From: DATIXJ01 sp963714795
GTDB taxonomy: Bacteria > Bacteroidota > Ignavibacteria > UBA10030 > SZUA-254
NCBI GenBank assembly: GCA_963714795.1
Contig: CAVQPS010000009.1
Location: 496,001-560,000 of the forward strand
DNA length: 64,000 nt
Direction: 5' to 3'
The stretch's first letter is position 1. Every line of letters starts with the position of its first letter. The position numbers and the translations under genes are program-made. Positions 34,515 through 43,168 of this stretch are shown here, one piece after another. The notes below the pieces were generated by a model. That model was not told where the DNA came from and did not search any database. It worked only from the letters and a program-made list of their open reading frames with translations.

Positions 34515-34535
34515 AAGAAAGGAATTTTTCACAGC

Positions 34536-37100
34536 ATGGCGGTTAATGAAAAAATAGTTCCGGTCGATATTGAAGACGAAATGCGCGGCTCGTACATCGA
34601 TTACGCGATGAGCGTCATCGTTGCACGTGCTCTGCCGGATGTCCGTGACGGATTAAAACCGGTCCATCGCAGAGTGTTGTTCGGTATGAACGAGCTTGGA
34701 CTTGCCAGTAATCGCGCCTATAAAAAAAGCGCTCGTATCGTCGGCGAAGTGTTAGGAAAATACCATCCGCATGGTGATTCTGCCGTGTACGATACCATGG
34801 TTCGCATGGCGCAGGATTTTTCCCTTCGCTATCCCTTGGTTGATGGCCAGGGAAACTTTGGATCGGTTGATGGTGACTCTCCTGCCGCAATGCGATATAC
34901 GGAAGTGCGGCTTTCTCGCATTGCCGAAGAAATGCTGCGCGATCTTGAAAAAGACACTGTCAATTTTACATCGAACTTTGATGATACATTGAAAGAACCA
35001 TCCGTTCTTCCTGCGATGGTTCCAAACCTTCTTGTCAACGGGACGTCCGGCATTGCCGTTGGTATGACGACGAACATTCCGCCGCATAATCTCACCGAAG
35101 TAATAGACGGATGCATTGCTGTCATCGATACGCCCGCATTTCCGGAAGATAAATTGTTGAAGATTATTAAGGCGCCCGATTTCCCGACCGGAGGAATTAT
35201 TTACGGATATGAAGGCGTGCGTGATGCGTATAAAACGGGACGCGGAAGAATTATTGTTCGCGCAAAAGCAACCATTGAAACCGGTCGTGCCGATCGTCAG
35301 GCAATTGTCATTACGGAAATTCCGTATCAGGTGAATAAAGCCTCGCTGATCGAAAAGATTGCCGAGCTTGTTCGCGATAAAAAAATCGAAGATATTGCCG
35401 ATATTCGCGATGAATCGGACCGTGATGGGCTTCGGATCGTTATCGATTTGAAACGGGACGCCAACGCACCCGTCGTCTTGAACAACCTTTACAAGCACAC
35501 GCAGATGCAAACCACATTCGGCGTGATCATGCTGGCGCTTGTTGAGGGCAGACCGCACGTTCTTACGCTCCGGCAGATGATCGATTACTTCATCAAGCAT
35601 CGGAACGAAGTTGTTGTGCGCCGGGCAAAGTTCGAGCTGGATGAAGCGGAACGCCGTGCGCATATTCTTGAAGGATACATCATTGCGCTTGATAATATCG
35701 ATGAAATCATCAAGCTGATCAAAAAAGCAAAAGATGTCCCGGCTGCCCAGGAACAGTTGATGAAACGTTTCAAACTTTCCGAGATTCAGGCAAAAGCAAT
35801 TCTTGACATGCGACTCCAAAAGTTGACCGGCCTGGAACGCAAGAAAGTTGAAGATGAATATAAAGAAGTCATCAAGCTGATCGAACGGCTCCGGTCAATT
35901 CTGACCAGCAAAAAATTACAGATGCAAATTATCAAAGACGAATTGCTGGAGATCAAGAACAAATACGGTGATGAACGCCGAACTGAAGTGGTGTACAAAA
36001 CGGAAGAATTCAGTGTCGAGGACATGATTGCGGAAGAGGATGTTGTCATCACCATCAGCCATAGCGGCTTTATTAAACGGTTTCCGGTTTCCGGGTACCG
36101 GCGGCAGGCACGCGGCGGCAAAGGTGTCACCGGCGCTACGACGAAGGAAGACGACTTTATCGAACACATGTTCATCGCTTCGACGCATAATTATATTTTA
36201 TTCTTCACCGATAAAGGAAAGTGTTACTGGCTGAAGGTTCATGAAATTCCTGAAGCGGGAAGATCGGCGCGCGGTAAATCGATTGTCAATCTCATCGAAA
36301 AAAGTCCGGACGAAAATATTGCCGCATTCGTTCCCGTTCAGGAATTTGACGATAAACATTATATCGTGATGGTGACTGAACGCGGCATGATCAAGAAAAC
36401 CGGATTGTCTGAATTCAGCAATCCGCGAAAAAATGGTATTGCTGCCATTACACTTAAAAAAGATGATGCGGTCAAAGACGTACGGATTACCGACGGCTCA
36501 CAGAATATTGTGATTGGGACATACAACGGAATGGCGATTCGGTTCCTTGAGAGTGAAGCCCGTCAAATGGGTCGTACGGCATCCGGCGTTCGTGCCGTGA
36601 AGCTTGGAAAAGGAGATCGCGTTGTCGGAGCCGTTGCAGTGAAACGGCAAACGACATCCATCCTTGTGGTTGCCGAACATGGTTTCGGAAAACGGAGCGA
36701 ACTGGATGAATACCGTGTCAGTCATCGTGGCGGAAAAGGTGTTTTTACAATTCATGTTACCGATAAAACGGGAAATATGGTAGCCATCAAAGAAGTGTTG
36801 GAGAATGACGATATTGTCGTGGTGACAACACAAGGGATTGTCATTCGCCAGCCGGCGAAGACGATTCGCATCGCGGGGCGCAACACGCAGGGAGTGCGGT
36901 TGATTCGTCTTGATGCAAACGACAAAATTGCAGCTATTGCCGTCGTTCCTTCGGAAGAGGAAAAAGAAGAAGAGCGACAAGCAGTAGTCGAAAAAGAAAC
37001 CGCGCAGTCGTCGTTATTCGATAATACAGAGAAGCCAAAGAAGGAACCGAAAAAATCTTCTCAGGATAAATCTGCAAAACCGAAGAAGAAAAAGAAATAA
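34536..37100 (+). CDS. gyrA: DNA gyrase subunit A
   Basis: The 854-residue protein holds the quinolone-region block HPHGDSAVYDTMVRM (Ser at the position of E. coli Ser83), the catalytic Tyr in the AAMRYTEVRLS block, and the C-terminal beta-pinwheel with a GyrA-box (RQARGGKGVTG). The last about 35 residues are a Lys/Gln-rich tail with QSSLFD. 21 bp after gyrB, so probably one transcript. A hairpin terminator follows at 37127-37152. Confidence 0.95.
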   Translation: MAVNEKIVPVDIEDEMRGSYIDYAMSVIVARALPDVRDGLKPVHRRVLFGMNELGLASNRAYKKSARIVGEVLGKYHPHGDSAVYDTMVRMAQDFSLRYPLVDGQGNFGSVDGDSPAAMRYTEVRLSRIAEEMLRDLEKDTVNFTSNFDDTLKEPSVLPAMVPNLLVNGTSGIAVGMTTNIPPHNLTEVIDGCIAVIDTPAFPEDKLLKIIKAPDFPTGGIIYGYEGVRDAYKTGRGRIIVRAKATIETGRADRQAIVITEIPYQVNKASLIEKIAELVRDKKIEDIADIRDESDRDGLRIVIDLKRDANAPVVLNNLYKHTQMQTTFGVIMLALVEGRPHVLTLRQMIDYFIKHRNEVVVRRAKFELDEAERRAHILEGYIIALDNIDEIIKLIKKAKDVPAAQEQLMKRFKLSEIQAKAILDMRLQKLTGLERKKVEDEYKEVIKLIERLRSILTSKKLQMQIIKDELLEIKNKYGDERRTEVVYKTEEFSVEDMIAEEDVVITISHSGFIKRFPVSGYRRQARGGKGVTGATTKEDDFIEHMFIASTHNYILFFTDKGKCYWLKVHEIPEAGRSARGKSIVNLIEKSPDENIAAFVPVQEFDDKHYIVMVTERGMIKKTGLSEFSNPRKNGIAAITLKKDDAVKDVRITDGSQNIVIGTYNGMAIRFLESEARQMGRTASGVRAVKLGKGDRVVGAVAVKRQTTSILVVAEHGFGKRSELDEYRVSHRGGKGVFTIHVTDKTGNMVAIKEVLENDDIVVVTTQGIVIRQPAKTIRIAGRNTQGVRLIRLDANDKIAAIAVVPSEEEKEEERQAVVEKETAQSSLFDNTEKPKKEPKKSSQDKSAKPKKKKK

Positions 37101-37126
37101 TTTTTTTGTTTGAGCGTCAACAAGGT

Positions 37127-37152
37127 ATAGGGGTTCAACAAAGAACCCCTAT
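37127..37152 (+). terminator. intrinsic terminator after gyrA
   Basis: A perfect 10-bp stem (ATAGGGGTTC / GAACCCCTAT) with a 6-nt loop, followed by GTCATTTTAT. It separates gyrA from prfC, whose ATG is 30 bp downstream. Confidence 0.75.
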
Positions 37153-37181
37153 GTCATTTTATCGATGAGATTGAAAAGATC

Positions 37182-38786
37182 ATGCCATTAAGCCTACAAC
37201 AAGAAATCGCGCGACGGAGAACGTTTGCCATTATTTCGCATCCGGATGCCGGCAAGACGACACTAACCGAAAAATTTTTACTGTATGGCGGAGCCGTTCA
37301 ACTCGCCGGATCGGTAACGGCACGTAAGAATCAGCGGCAATCGACTTCCGACTGGATGGAGCTGGAGCGCAAGCGCGGTATTTCCATTTCATCGACGGTT
37401 CTGCAATTCGAATACAACGGCTATAAAATCAATTTGCTGGATACTCCCGGTCACCAGGACTTTTCTGAAGATACCTACCGCGTGCTTACCGCTGTTGACG
37501 CCGTGGTGATGGTGATCGATGCGGCAAAAGGCATCGAGAAACAGACGCGAAAATTATTCGAAGTATGCAGAAGACGAAAGATTCCGATCTTTACGTTTAT
37601 GAACAAACTCGATCGTCCCACGAGAGATCCGTTGGAATTACTCGATGAATTGGAACACGTTCTCGGTATTCATGCGTATGTTATGAATTTTCCTCTGGGA
37701 ACCGGCTATGAATTTCGAGGCGTATTTGACCGGCGACAAAAACAGGTACATCTTTTTGAATTAACTGCCGGTGGCTCGTACCGCGCACCGGTGCATATCT
37801 CCGATCTTACAGATTCTGTGGTGCGTGAGCGACTTGATACAAAAGTACACGATAAACTTACCGAAGAATTGGAAATTCTCGATCATGCCGGCGCCGCATT
37901 CGATGCGGAAGCCGTACTTCAGGGAAATCTGACGCCGGTTTTCTTCGGCAGCGCACGAAATAATTTCGGTGTGCAATTATTGCTGGATGGATTTCTCGAT
38001 CATGCCGGTTTGCCCCGGCCGCGACAGAGCAACGGAAATATTGTACCGCTCGACAACGAAACATTTTCCGGGTTCATCTTTAAAATTCAGGCAAACATGG
38101 ATCCCCGTCACCGTGATCGGATTGCGTTTCTCCGCGTCTGTTCCGGTAAATTTGAGCGGGATATGACCGTGACACATTCCCGCACAGGGAAAAAAGTTCG
38201 GTTATCGAATGCAAGTAAACTGTTCGGTCAAACACGCGAAACAGTCGACGAAGCCTTCCCCGGAGATATTGTGGGGTTTGTGGGGCAACAAAATTTCGGT
38301 ATCGGCGATACGCTTACCAACAACGACTTAATTGTCTACAACGAAATTCCGAGCTTTCCACCGGAGGTTTTTGCGATGTTAAGCAATCCTAATCCGTCGA
38401 ACTTTAAAAAATTCCGCGAAGGACTGGATCAACTGTTGCAGGAAGGAGTCGTTCAAGGACTTCAACGAACGAACGCGGCTCAGAAAATCCCAATTCTCGC
38501 TGCAGTCGGGCCACTGCAATTCGAAGTGGTCCAATATCGACTGCAAAGCGAATACGGGGCCGAATCGCGCCTGGAACCAACCGATTGGAAATTTATCCGC
38601 TGGGTTGATCCAGCCGTCGATTCTAAAACATTAACCGACAATATTCTTCCCACCGGAGCCGCTTTTGCTCAGAACCAGGCAGGGAAGATCGGCATTTTAT
38701 TTACCGGAGAGTGGGGATTGAAATACTTTCAGGAAAAAAATCCCGCTATACAACTTTCCGAATTCCCGGTCAACAACGGAAAATGA
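37182..38786 (+). CDS. prfC: peptide chain release factor 3
   Basis: The 534-residue GTPase has G1 HPDAGKTTLTEKFL, switch II LDTPGHQDF and FMNKLDR; the C-terminal RF3 domain ends in a region with NPSNFKKFREGLDQLLQEGVVQ. It recycles RF1/RF2 from the ribosome after peptide release. Start ATG 37182 is supported by the canonical N-terminus (SLQQEIARRRTFAIISHPDAG). Confidence 0.95.
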   Translation: MPLSLQQEIARRRTFAIISHPDAGKTTLTEKFLLYGGAVQLAGSVTARKNQRQSTSDWMELERKRGISISSTVLQFEYNGYKINLLDTPGHQDFSEDTYRVLTAVDAVVMVIDAAKGIEKQTRKLFEVCRRRKIPIFTFMNKLDRPTRDPLELLDELEHVLGIHAYVMNFPLGTGYEFRGVFDRRQKQVHLFELTAGGSYRAPVHISDLTDSVVRERLDTKVHDKLTEELEILDHAGAAFDAEAVLQGNLTPVFFGSARNNFGVQLLLDGFLDHAGLPRPRQSNGNIVPLDNETFSGFIFKIQANMDPRHRDRIAFLRVCSGKFERDMTVTHSRTGKKVRLSNASKLFGQTRETVDEAFPGDIVGFVGQQNFGIGDTLTNNDLIVYNEIPSFPPEVFAMLSNPNPSNFKKFREGLDQLLQEGVVQGLQRTNAAQKIPILAAVGPLQFEVVQYRLQSEYGAESRLEPTDWKFIRWVDPAVDSKTLTDNILPTGAAFAQNQAGKIGILFTGEWGLKYFQEKNPAIQLSEFPVNNGK

Positions 38787-38834
38787 AAGGGCCATCGTTT
38801 ATCATTTTGAAACAATGACCCGATACTCTATTCG

Positions 38835-39416
38835 TTATGGCTGAAGATTATCCGGTTTTGTTTTAACGAATGCCGCGATACCGAGGCCGGCGAGAATCCA
38901 TCCGACAATTCCGTCGATAATTAATCCCGTAGTGAAATCGAGCGGAAATCCCATCCAGTTCATATTCATGAGATGCGTGAAGAACGAAACAAAGATACCG
39001 AACATTCCGCAATACATGACACGCGCAACATAGGAAGATGAAAGCGCTGTACTCCGCAGGAGAAACCATGAGACGATTGCGGCGGAGAGAATATCCAGAA
39101 TAAATCCTACCACCATCTGTCCGGGCATAACCGGATCGGAACCGCTTGGAGTATAAATGATCAACCCCGCCGGACCGCGCTTCATCTTTTTCGTCCATGA
39201 ATCCATCGAAGCCGAATCAGCGCCCATTCCCGGGTTATGAGGGAAAATATACACCGCTTCTTTATCGAGGGAAGACTTCAATGAACTTATGACAGCGTCT
39301 TCATTGGGGATACCGTGCAGGTGTGGAGTATGAAGAGGAAGAAAAACCCACGCGGCAAAACTCCAAATAAATAAAATAATCCCACCGACAAGAGCGCCAA
39401 GCAACATTTTTTTCAT
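38835..39416 (-). CDS. hypothetical four-helix membrane protein
   Basis: A 193-residue protein with probable membrane helices at about 5-27, 95-118, 125-152 and 158-182. Between helix 1 and 2 is a mostly hydrophilic periplasmic segment with HTPHLHG. GAGGAG lies 6 nt before ATG. I do not recognise the family. It converges with prfC, 48 bp away, and is divergent from the marR gene. Confidence 0.6.
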   Translation of the reverse strand: MKKMLLGALVGGIILFIWSFAAWVFLPLHTPHLHGIPNEDAVISSLKSSLDKEAVYIFPHNPGMGADSASMDSWTKKMKRGPAGLIIYTPSGSDPVMPGQMVVGFILDILSAAIVSWFLLRSTALSSSYVARVMYCGMFGIFVSFFTHLMNMNWMGFPLDFTTGLIIDGIVGWILAGLGIAAFVKTKPDNLQP

Positions 39417-39550
39417 AAAAATTCTCCTCGATTATGAACATGTTTTTTGATTGATTCTCACCGCCATCTCCTCGAAAATTATGGCATATAATATAATGAT
39501 GAATCGGTTAAACCAAAAATTGCTTGTCAATAAAAAAGGTATAACCGGAC

Positions 39551-39579
39551 TTGACAAAGTCGTTGGTGTTTATTATATT
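39551..39579 (+). promoter_or_regulatory. marR promoter
   Basis: TTGACA, 17 bp, TATATT: one of the best sigma70 matches in the window. Predicted start near 39586. A palindrome covers the -10 and start region. Confidence 0.65.
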
Positions 39580-39602
39580 AAACTTAAATATATCAAATTT
39601 AA
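39575..39602. promoter_or_regulatory. palindromic operator over marR promoter
   Basis: Two overlapping symmetric elements. ATATTAAACTTAAATAT (39575-39591) is palindromic except for one base pair and its centre base, and overlaps the -10 box. TTAAAT-7-ATTTAA (39584-39602) is an inverted repeat over the start site. MarR-family repressors bind AT-rich palindromes of this size, so autoregulation is likely. The binding protein is inferred. Confidence 0.55.
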
Positions 39603-39613
39603 ACCAATAAACA

Positions 39614-40087
39614 TTGAAAACGACCAAAAAATACGGAAAAAGCGCAGATCGCTCTCTCAGCATGTGGGTAAAACTGGTGCGGGCATCTTCGACTTTTGGC
39701 AAGCTGACGTTTAAACATATCAGCACGTTTGGATTAACAGAGCCGCAGTTCGGTGTGCTGGAAGTACTCGGGCATCTCGGTTCGCTCACATTTACCGACC
39801 TTTCGCGGAAACGGCTGGTGAGCAGCGGAAACATGACGTGCGTTGTCGACAATCTTGAAAAAGAAGGGCTCGTCGAACGTGTTCGGAACACCGAAGATCG
39901 CCGTGAAATCGTTGTGTCTCTTACGGCGAAAGGGAAAAAATTATTCGATGAGATTTTTATTCAGCACGCGGAGTATGTTACAAAGATCGCCTCCGTTCTT
40001 ACGCCGGACGAACAGGAAGCATTATCGCTTCTTCTGAAAAAACTTGGTCTTTCTCTGGTAGAACAATTTCACTCGGATCTGAATTGA
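39614..40087 (+). CDS. MarR-family transcriptional regulator
   Basis: The 157-residue protein has the winged-helix MarR core (LTEPQFGVLEVLGHLGSLTFTDLSRKRLVSSGNMTCVVDNLEKEGLVER, then RREIVVSLTAKGKKLF). It starts at TTG 39614, since no in-frame ATG occurs before the conserved region. The closest functional model is MhqR, which represses quinone-detoxification genes; the downstream genes support this. Co-transcribed with the FMN reductase gene, whose start is 3 nt after the stop. Confidence 0.85.
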   Translation: MKTTKKYGKSADRSLSMWVKLVRASSTFGKLTFKHISTFGLTEPQFGVLEVLGHLGSLTFTDLSRKRLVSSGNMTCVVDNLEKEGLVERVRNTEDRREIVVSLTAKGKKLFDEIFIQHAEYVTKIASVLTPDEQEALSLLLKKLGLSLVEQFHSDLN

Positions 40088-40089
40088 AT

Positions 40090-40683
40090 ATGGATATACA
40101 TGATAAATATAAAAATTTACAGGTTGTCGGTATTGCCGGCAGCTTGCGTCGTGAATCGTATAATCGAAAAGGATTAAAAATTGCATTGCGGTTTGCACAA
40201 GAATTCGGAGCGCAGGTGGAAGAAATTGATTTGAACGAATTGAATCTTCCTCTCTATAATGAAGATATGACGGTGAACGGATTCCCGGATGTTGTTGAAC
40301 GAATGAAAAATATTGTTGAGCGGGCCGACGTGATGCTGATTGCTTCACCGGAATATAATTATTCTGTTCCGGCGCCTTTGAAAAATGCTCTCGAATGGAT
40401 TTCGCGCAGGAAGAATGTCCTGGACGGCAAATCCGCAGCAATCTTTGGAGTATCAACCGGTGCATTCGGAACGATAAGAATGCAGCCGCATCTCCGCCAG
40501 ATTCTGGAGTCTCTCAATGTTTCCGTCGTGTCTCAGCCGCAGGTGTTTATACGTTTCGCAGCGGAAGCATTTGCTCCGGACGGATCATTGAAAGACAAAC
40601 AGGTCGAAGGGCAATTAAAAGTGCTCATTGAAAAAACTTTTTTATTGGCAACGACTCAAAGACAAACGAAACAGAACAATTGA
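40090..40683 (+). CDS. NADPH-dependent FMN reductase / quinone reductase
   Basis: A 197-residue flavodoxin-like protein of the ChrR/NQO type: GSLRRESYNRKGLKIAL is the phosphate-binding loop and SPEYNYSVPAPLKNALEWISR the FMN-binding block. Such enzymes reduce quinones, chromate or azo compounds by two electrons using NAD(P)H. ATG 40090 was chosen because it follows the marR stop by 2 nt; a TTG at 40084 overlaps it. Second gene of the MarR operon. Confidence 0.85.
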   Translation: MDIHDKYKNLQVVGIAGSLRRESYNRKGLKIALRFAQEFGAQVEEIDLNELNLPLYNEDMTVNGFPDVVERMKNIVERADVMLIASPEYNYSVPAPLKNALEWISRRKNVLDGKSAAIFGVSTGAFGTIRMQPHLRQILESLNVSVVSQPQVFIRFAAEAFAPDGSLKDKQVEGQLKVLIEKTFLLATTQRQTKQNN

Positions 40684-40721
40684 AATCAATAAACCATCCT
40701 ATATTATTCAGAAAGGAATAT

Positions 40722-41330
40722 ATGATACAACGGATTTATCTCACAGCGGCAATTCTCTTCACAATGATCAACGGCGTCGTCGCACAAACAACATGGAAAG
40801 CCGACAAAGCGCACAGCAAGATCGATTTTTCCGTTACACACATGGTGATTGCGGAAGTCGACGGCAGGTTCACCGACTTTGATGCAACACTGACGGCATC
40901 GAAAGATGACTTTACCGACGCAAAGATTACCGCAACAATTAAGACGGCGAGCATTACGACCGATAACGATTTTCGTGATAAGCATCTTCGCTCCGACGAT
41001 TTTTTTAACGCAGACAAATACCCGGAGATAAAATTCAAGAGCACTTCGATAGAAAAAACCGGGGAAAATACGTATAAAATCACCGGTGATCTGACTATTC
41101 GCGATACAACAAAGACGGTTGTGTTGGACACAAAGTATAACGGGCAGATTGTCGGAATGGGTGCAACGAAATGCGCATTTAAGGCAACGACAACAATTAA
41201 TCGTTTCGATTACGGCGTTCACTGGGATAAAACAATTGAGTCGGGGGGACTTGTTGTCGGAAAGAATGTCGACATCACCTTGTTGCTGGAATTTAACAAG
41301 CAAACAGACGAAAAAAAAGGAAGTAAATAA
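40722..41330 (+). CDS. YceI-family periplasmic protein
   Basis: The 202-residue product has a signal peptide (to VVAQT) and the YceI lipocalin-like fold: TWKADKAHSKIDFSVTHMVIAEVDG, LRSDDFFNADKYPEIKFKS, VGMGATKCAFKATTTINRFDYGVHWDKT. YceI proteins bind isoprenoid quinone-like lipids. ATG 40722 has AAAGGA close upstream; an in-frame start at 40680 would overlap the reductase gene. Third gene of the MarR operon. Confidence 0.85.
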   Translation: MIQRIYLTAAILFTMINGVVAQTTWKADKAHSKIDFSVTHMVIAEVDGRFTDFDATLTASKDDFTDAKITATIKTASITTDNDFRDKHLRSDDFFNADKYPEIKFKSTSIEKTGENTYKITGDLTIRDTTKTVVLDTKYNGQIVGMGATKCAFKATTTINRFDYGVHWDKTIESGGLVVGKNVDITLLLEFNKQTDEKKGSK

Positions 41331-41361
41331 TTTTTAGAAACGTGACGGGGTTGTCAAAATT

Positions 41362-42309
41362 ATGACTATGCAGAATAATATTCTCGGTATGCATCATGTC
41401 ACCGCCATTGCCGGAGATCCGCAGGCAAATATTGATTTCTATGTCAACATTTTGGGTTTGCGGTTGGTAAAGAAGACGGTCAATTTTGACGATCCCTTCA
41501 CGTATCATTTTTATTTTGGTGATGAGGTCGGAAACCCCGGGACACTCCTGACATTTTTCCCATGGTCGTCTCAGGCGCATCGGGGTAAAATCGGTTCGGG
41601 ACAGCTTACCGTTTTTTCGTTTTCCATCCCGGAAAATTCCCTTGGTTTTTGGAGTGATCGATTACAACAGTATGACCTCTCGACGAGCAGGTCGATTCGG
41701 TTTGGCGAAGAAGTGTTGACGGCATTTGATCGGGACGGATTTCAGTTTGAATTGATTGCTGCGAAAGATGTTCGAAGCGGATGGTTGCGTGGTTCGATTC
41801 CGGGGGAATTTGCAATTCGGGGATTTCACGGGGTGACGCTTTCAGAAATAGCGGAGAATCCGACCGCGGGTTTTTTACAATCAAGGCTCGAATTTCGCGG
41901 CGTTGGCGTTGAAGGAAACCGAACACGTTTCGAAACAGGAGCGGGTGGCAGCGGAGCCATCGTCGAGATTCTTCATGAGCCAAATATGCCACGCGGGTTT
42001 ATGGGATTGGGAACGGTGCATCACGTTGCATTTCGCACGGAGACGCCGGAGTCACAGCTTGTCATCCGTCAGGATCTCGTGAGGAGCGGTGCGGATGTCA
42101 CGCCGGTTATCGATCGGAATTATTTTCATTCGATATACTTCCGCGAGCCGGGGGGAGTATTGTTCGAGGTTGCTACCGATACTCCGGGTTTTTTGATTGA
42201 TGAACCGAAAGACAAACTCGGAACAAGCTTAAAGTTACCTTCCCAATATGAACACAATCGCAGTGAAATAGAGCGCACGCTTCCCGCTGTTCACATTCCG
42301 GCTGGCTAA
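41362..42309 (+). CDS. VOC-family ring-cleaving dioxygenase (MhqO/PcpA-like)
   Basis: A 315-residue protein made of two vicinal-oxygen-chelate modules. The metal ligands are the His of GMHHVTAI (residues about 9-16), His of TVHHVAFRT and Glu of GGVLFEVATD, the facial triad of type I extradiol dioxygenases. The closest families are the hydroquinone-cleaving PcpA/LinE and the Firmicutes MhqA/MhqO enzymes. It lies last in the MarR operon after the reductase and YceI genes, which suggests quinone or hydroquinone detoxification. The exact substrate is unknown. Confidence 0.85.
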   Translation: MTMQNNILGMHHVTAIAGDPQANIDFYVNILGLRLVKKTVNFDDPFTYHFYFGDEVGNPGTLLTFFPWSSQAHRGKIGSGQLTVFSFSIPENSLGFWSDRLQQYDLSTSRSIRFGEEVLTAFDRDGFQFELIAAKDVRSGWLRGSIPGEFAIRGFHGVTLSEIAENPTAGFLQSRLEFRGVGVEGNRTRFETGAGGSGAIVEILHEPNMPRGFMGLGTVHHVAFRTETPESQLVIRQDLVRSGADVTPVIDRNYFHSIYFREPGGVLFEVATDTPGFLIDEPKDKLGTSLKLPSQYEHNRSEIERTLPAVHIPAG

Positions 42310-42417
42310 TTATTGTAAATCGAAACTAGCGGGATTCCCGGAGGACTCCTTTTTCCGATTTTATTTAACATCTTTCCTTTGATTGACCAAATTTTCCTGT
42401 CAGAACTTACAATGAAC

Positions 42418-42446
42418 TTGACTTCTATCGAAACTTTTTATATACT
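42418..42446 (+). promoter_or_regulatory. promoter of tetR efflux operon
   Basis: TTGACT, 17 bp, TATACT, 43 bp upstream of the tetR ATG. The intergenic gap 42310-42488 holds nothing else that I can assign. Confidence 0.6.
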
Positions 42447-42458
42447 ATGTTCGTAAAC

Positions 42459-42471
42459 TAAACAGTGTTCA
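42459..42471. promoter_or_regulatory. candidate TetR operator
   Basis: TAAACAGTGTTCA contains a perfect inverted repeat AACA-g-TGTT and lies just downstream of the predicted start site. A TetR-family repressor here would block its own transcription. TGTTC also recurs 18 bp upstream, which could be part of a longer site. Confidence 0.4.
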
Positions 42472-42488
42472 CTAAATAAATACCGATT

Positions 42489-43103
42489 ATGGGCATAAGC
42501 GAGCGAAAAGAACGAAATAAGAAGAAAATGAGGGAGCAAATCCTCAATACCGCGATGAATCTCTTCTTGGATGAGGGGTTTCAAAATGTTTCCATACGTA
42601 AAATCGCGGATAAGATAGAATACAGTCCGGCCACAATCTATCTCTACTTTAAGGATAGAGACGATATTCTTTTTGCTCTTCACGATGAGGGATTCGATAA
42701 ACTGTTTAAGCGCCAACAGTCGGTGCACAAAATTGCAGACCCCCGGAAACGTCTGCGGAAGCACGGCGAAATGTATCTGAAGTTTGCATTCGAAAATCCG
42801 GAATACTACAACCTCATGTTCATCACGCGAAGCCCGGGGAGAAAAGTCGTTGAAAAGGGCGATTGGAACAGCGGCATACGCTCGTATGAATTAATCAAGA
42901 ACGATGTCGCTGCCGCGATAAAATCGGGAGCGATGAAAGATTCCGACATCGACGTTATAACGTTTGCCCTCTGGTCTTTTGTCCACGGAATCGTTTCGCT
43001 GATTTTGCGGAACCGGTGTTCCATGCTGGATCAAAAACATCTTCCGGTGGCGGCATTGAAGGCATACAATACGATGATGGACAATTGGGGATTAGCAGTA
43101 TAG
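42489..43103 (+). CDS. TetR/AcrR-family regulator
   Basis: The 204-residue protein has the classic N-terminal helix-turn-helix (REQILNTAMNLFLDEGFQNVSIRKIADKIEYSPATIYLYFKDRDDILFAL) and a C-terminal ligand domain of unknown specificity. Placed upstream of tolC-mfp-rnd genes on the same strand, so it likely represses the efflux operon and itself. Confidence 0.9.
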   Translation: MGISERKERNKKKMREQILNTAMNLFLDEGFQNVSIRKIADKIEYSPATIYLYFKDRDDILFALHDEGFDKLFKRQQSVHKIADPRKRLRKHGEMYLKFAFENPEYYNLMFITRSPGRKVVEKGDWNSGIRSYELIKNDVAAAIKSGAMKDSDIDVITFALWSFVHGIVSLILRNRCSMLDQKHLPVAALKAYNTMMDNWGLAV

Positions 43104-43168
43104 CATTTCAGCGAATGTAAACAATGGAATGAGTTTGTCTTCGAATTGAAAAGGAGCCACAACGATTT

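Noticed and set aside
34752..35819. Open frame of 355 codons antisense to gyrA
   Set aside because: It lies wholly across a clearly conserved gyrA region, has no recognisable protein motif and no ribosome site. It is an antisense shadow.
39451..39714. Open frame of 87 codons over the marR promoter
   Set aside because: It runs through a good promoter and operator and into marR in another frame; no protein motif.
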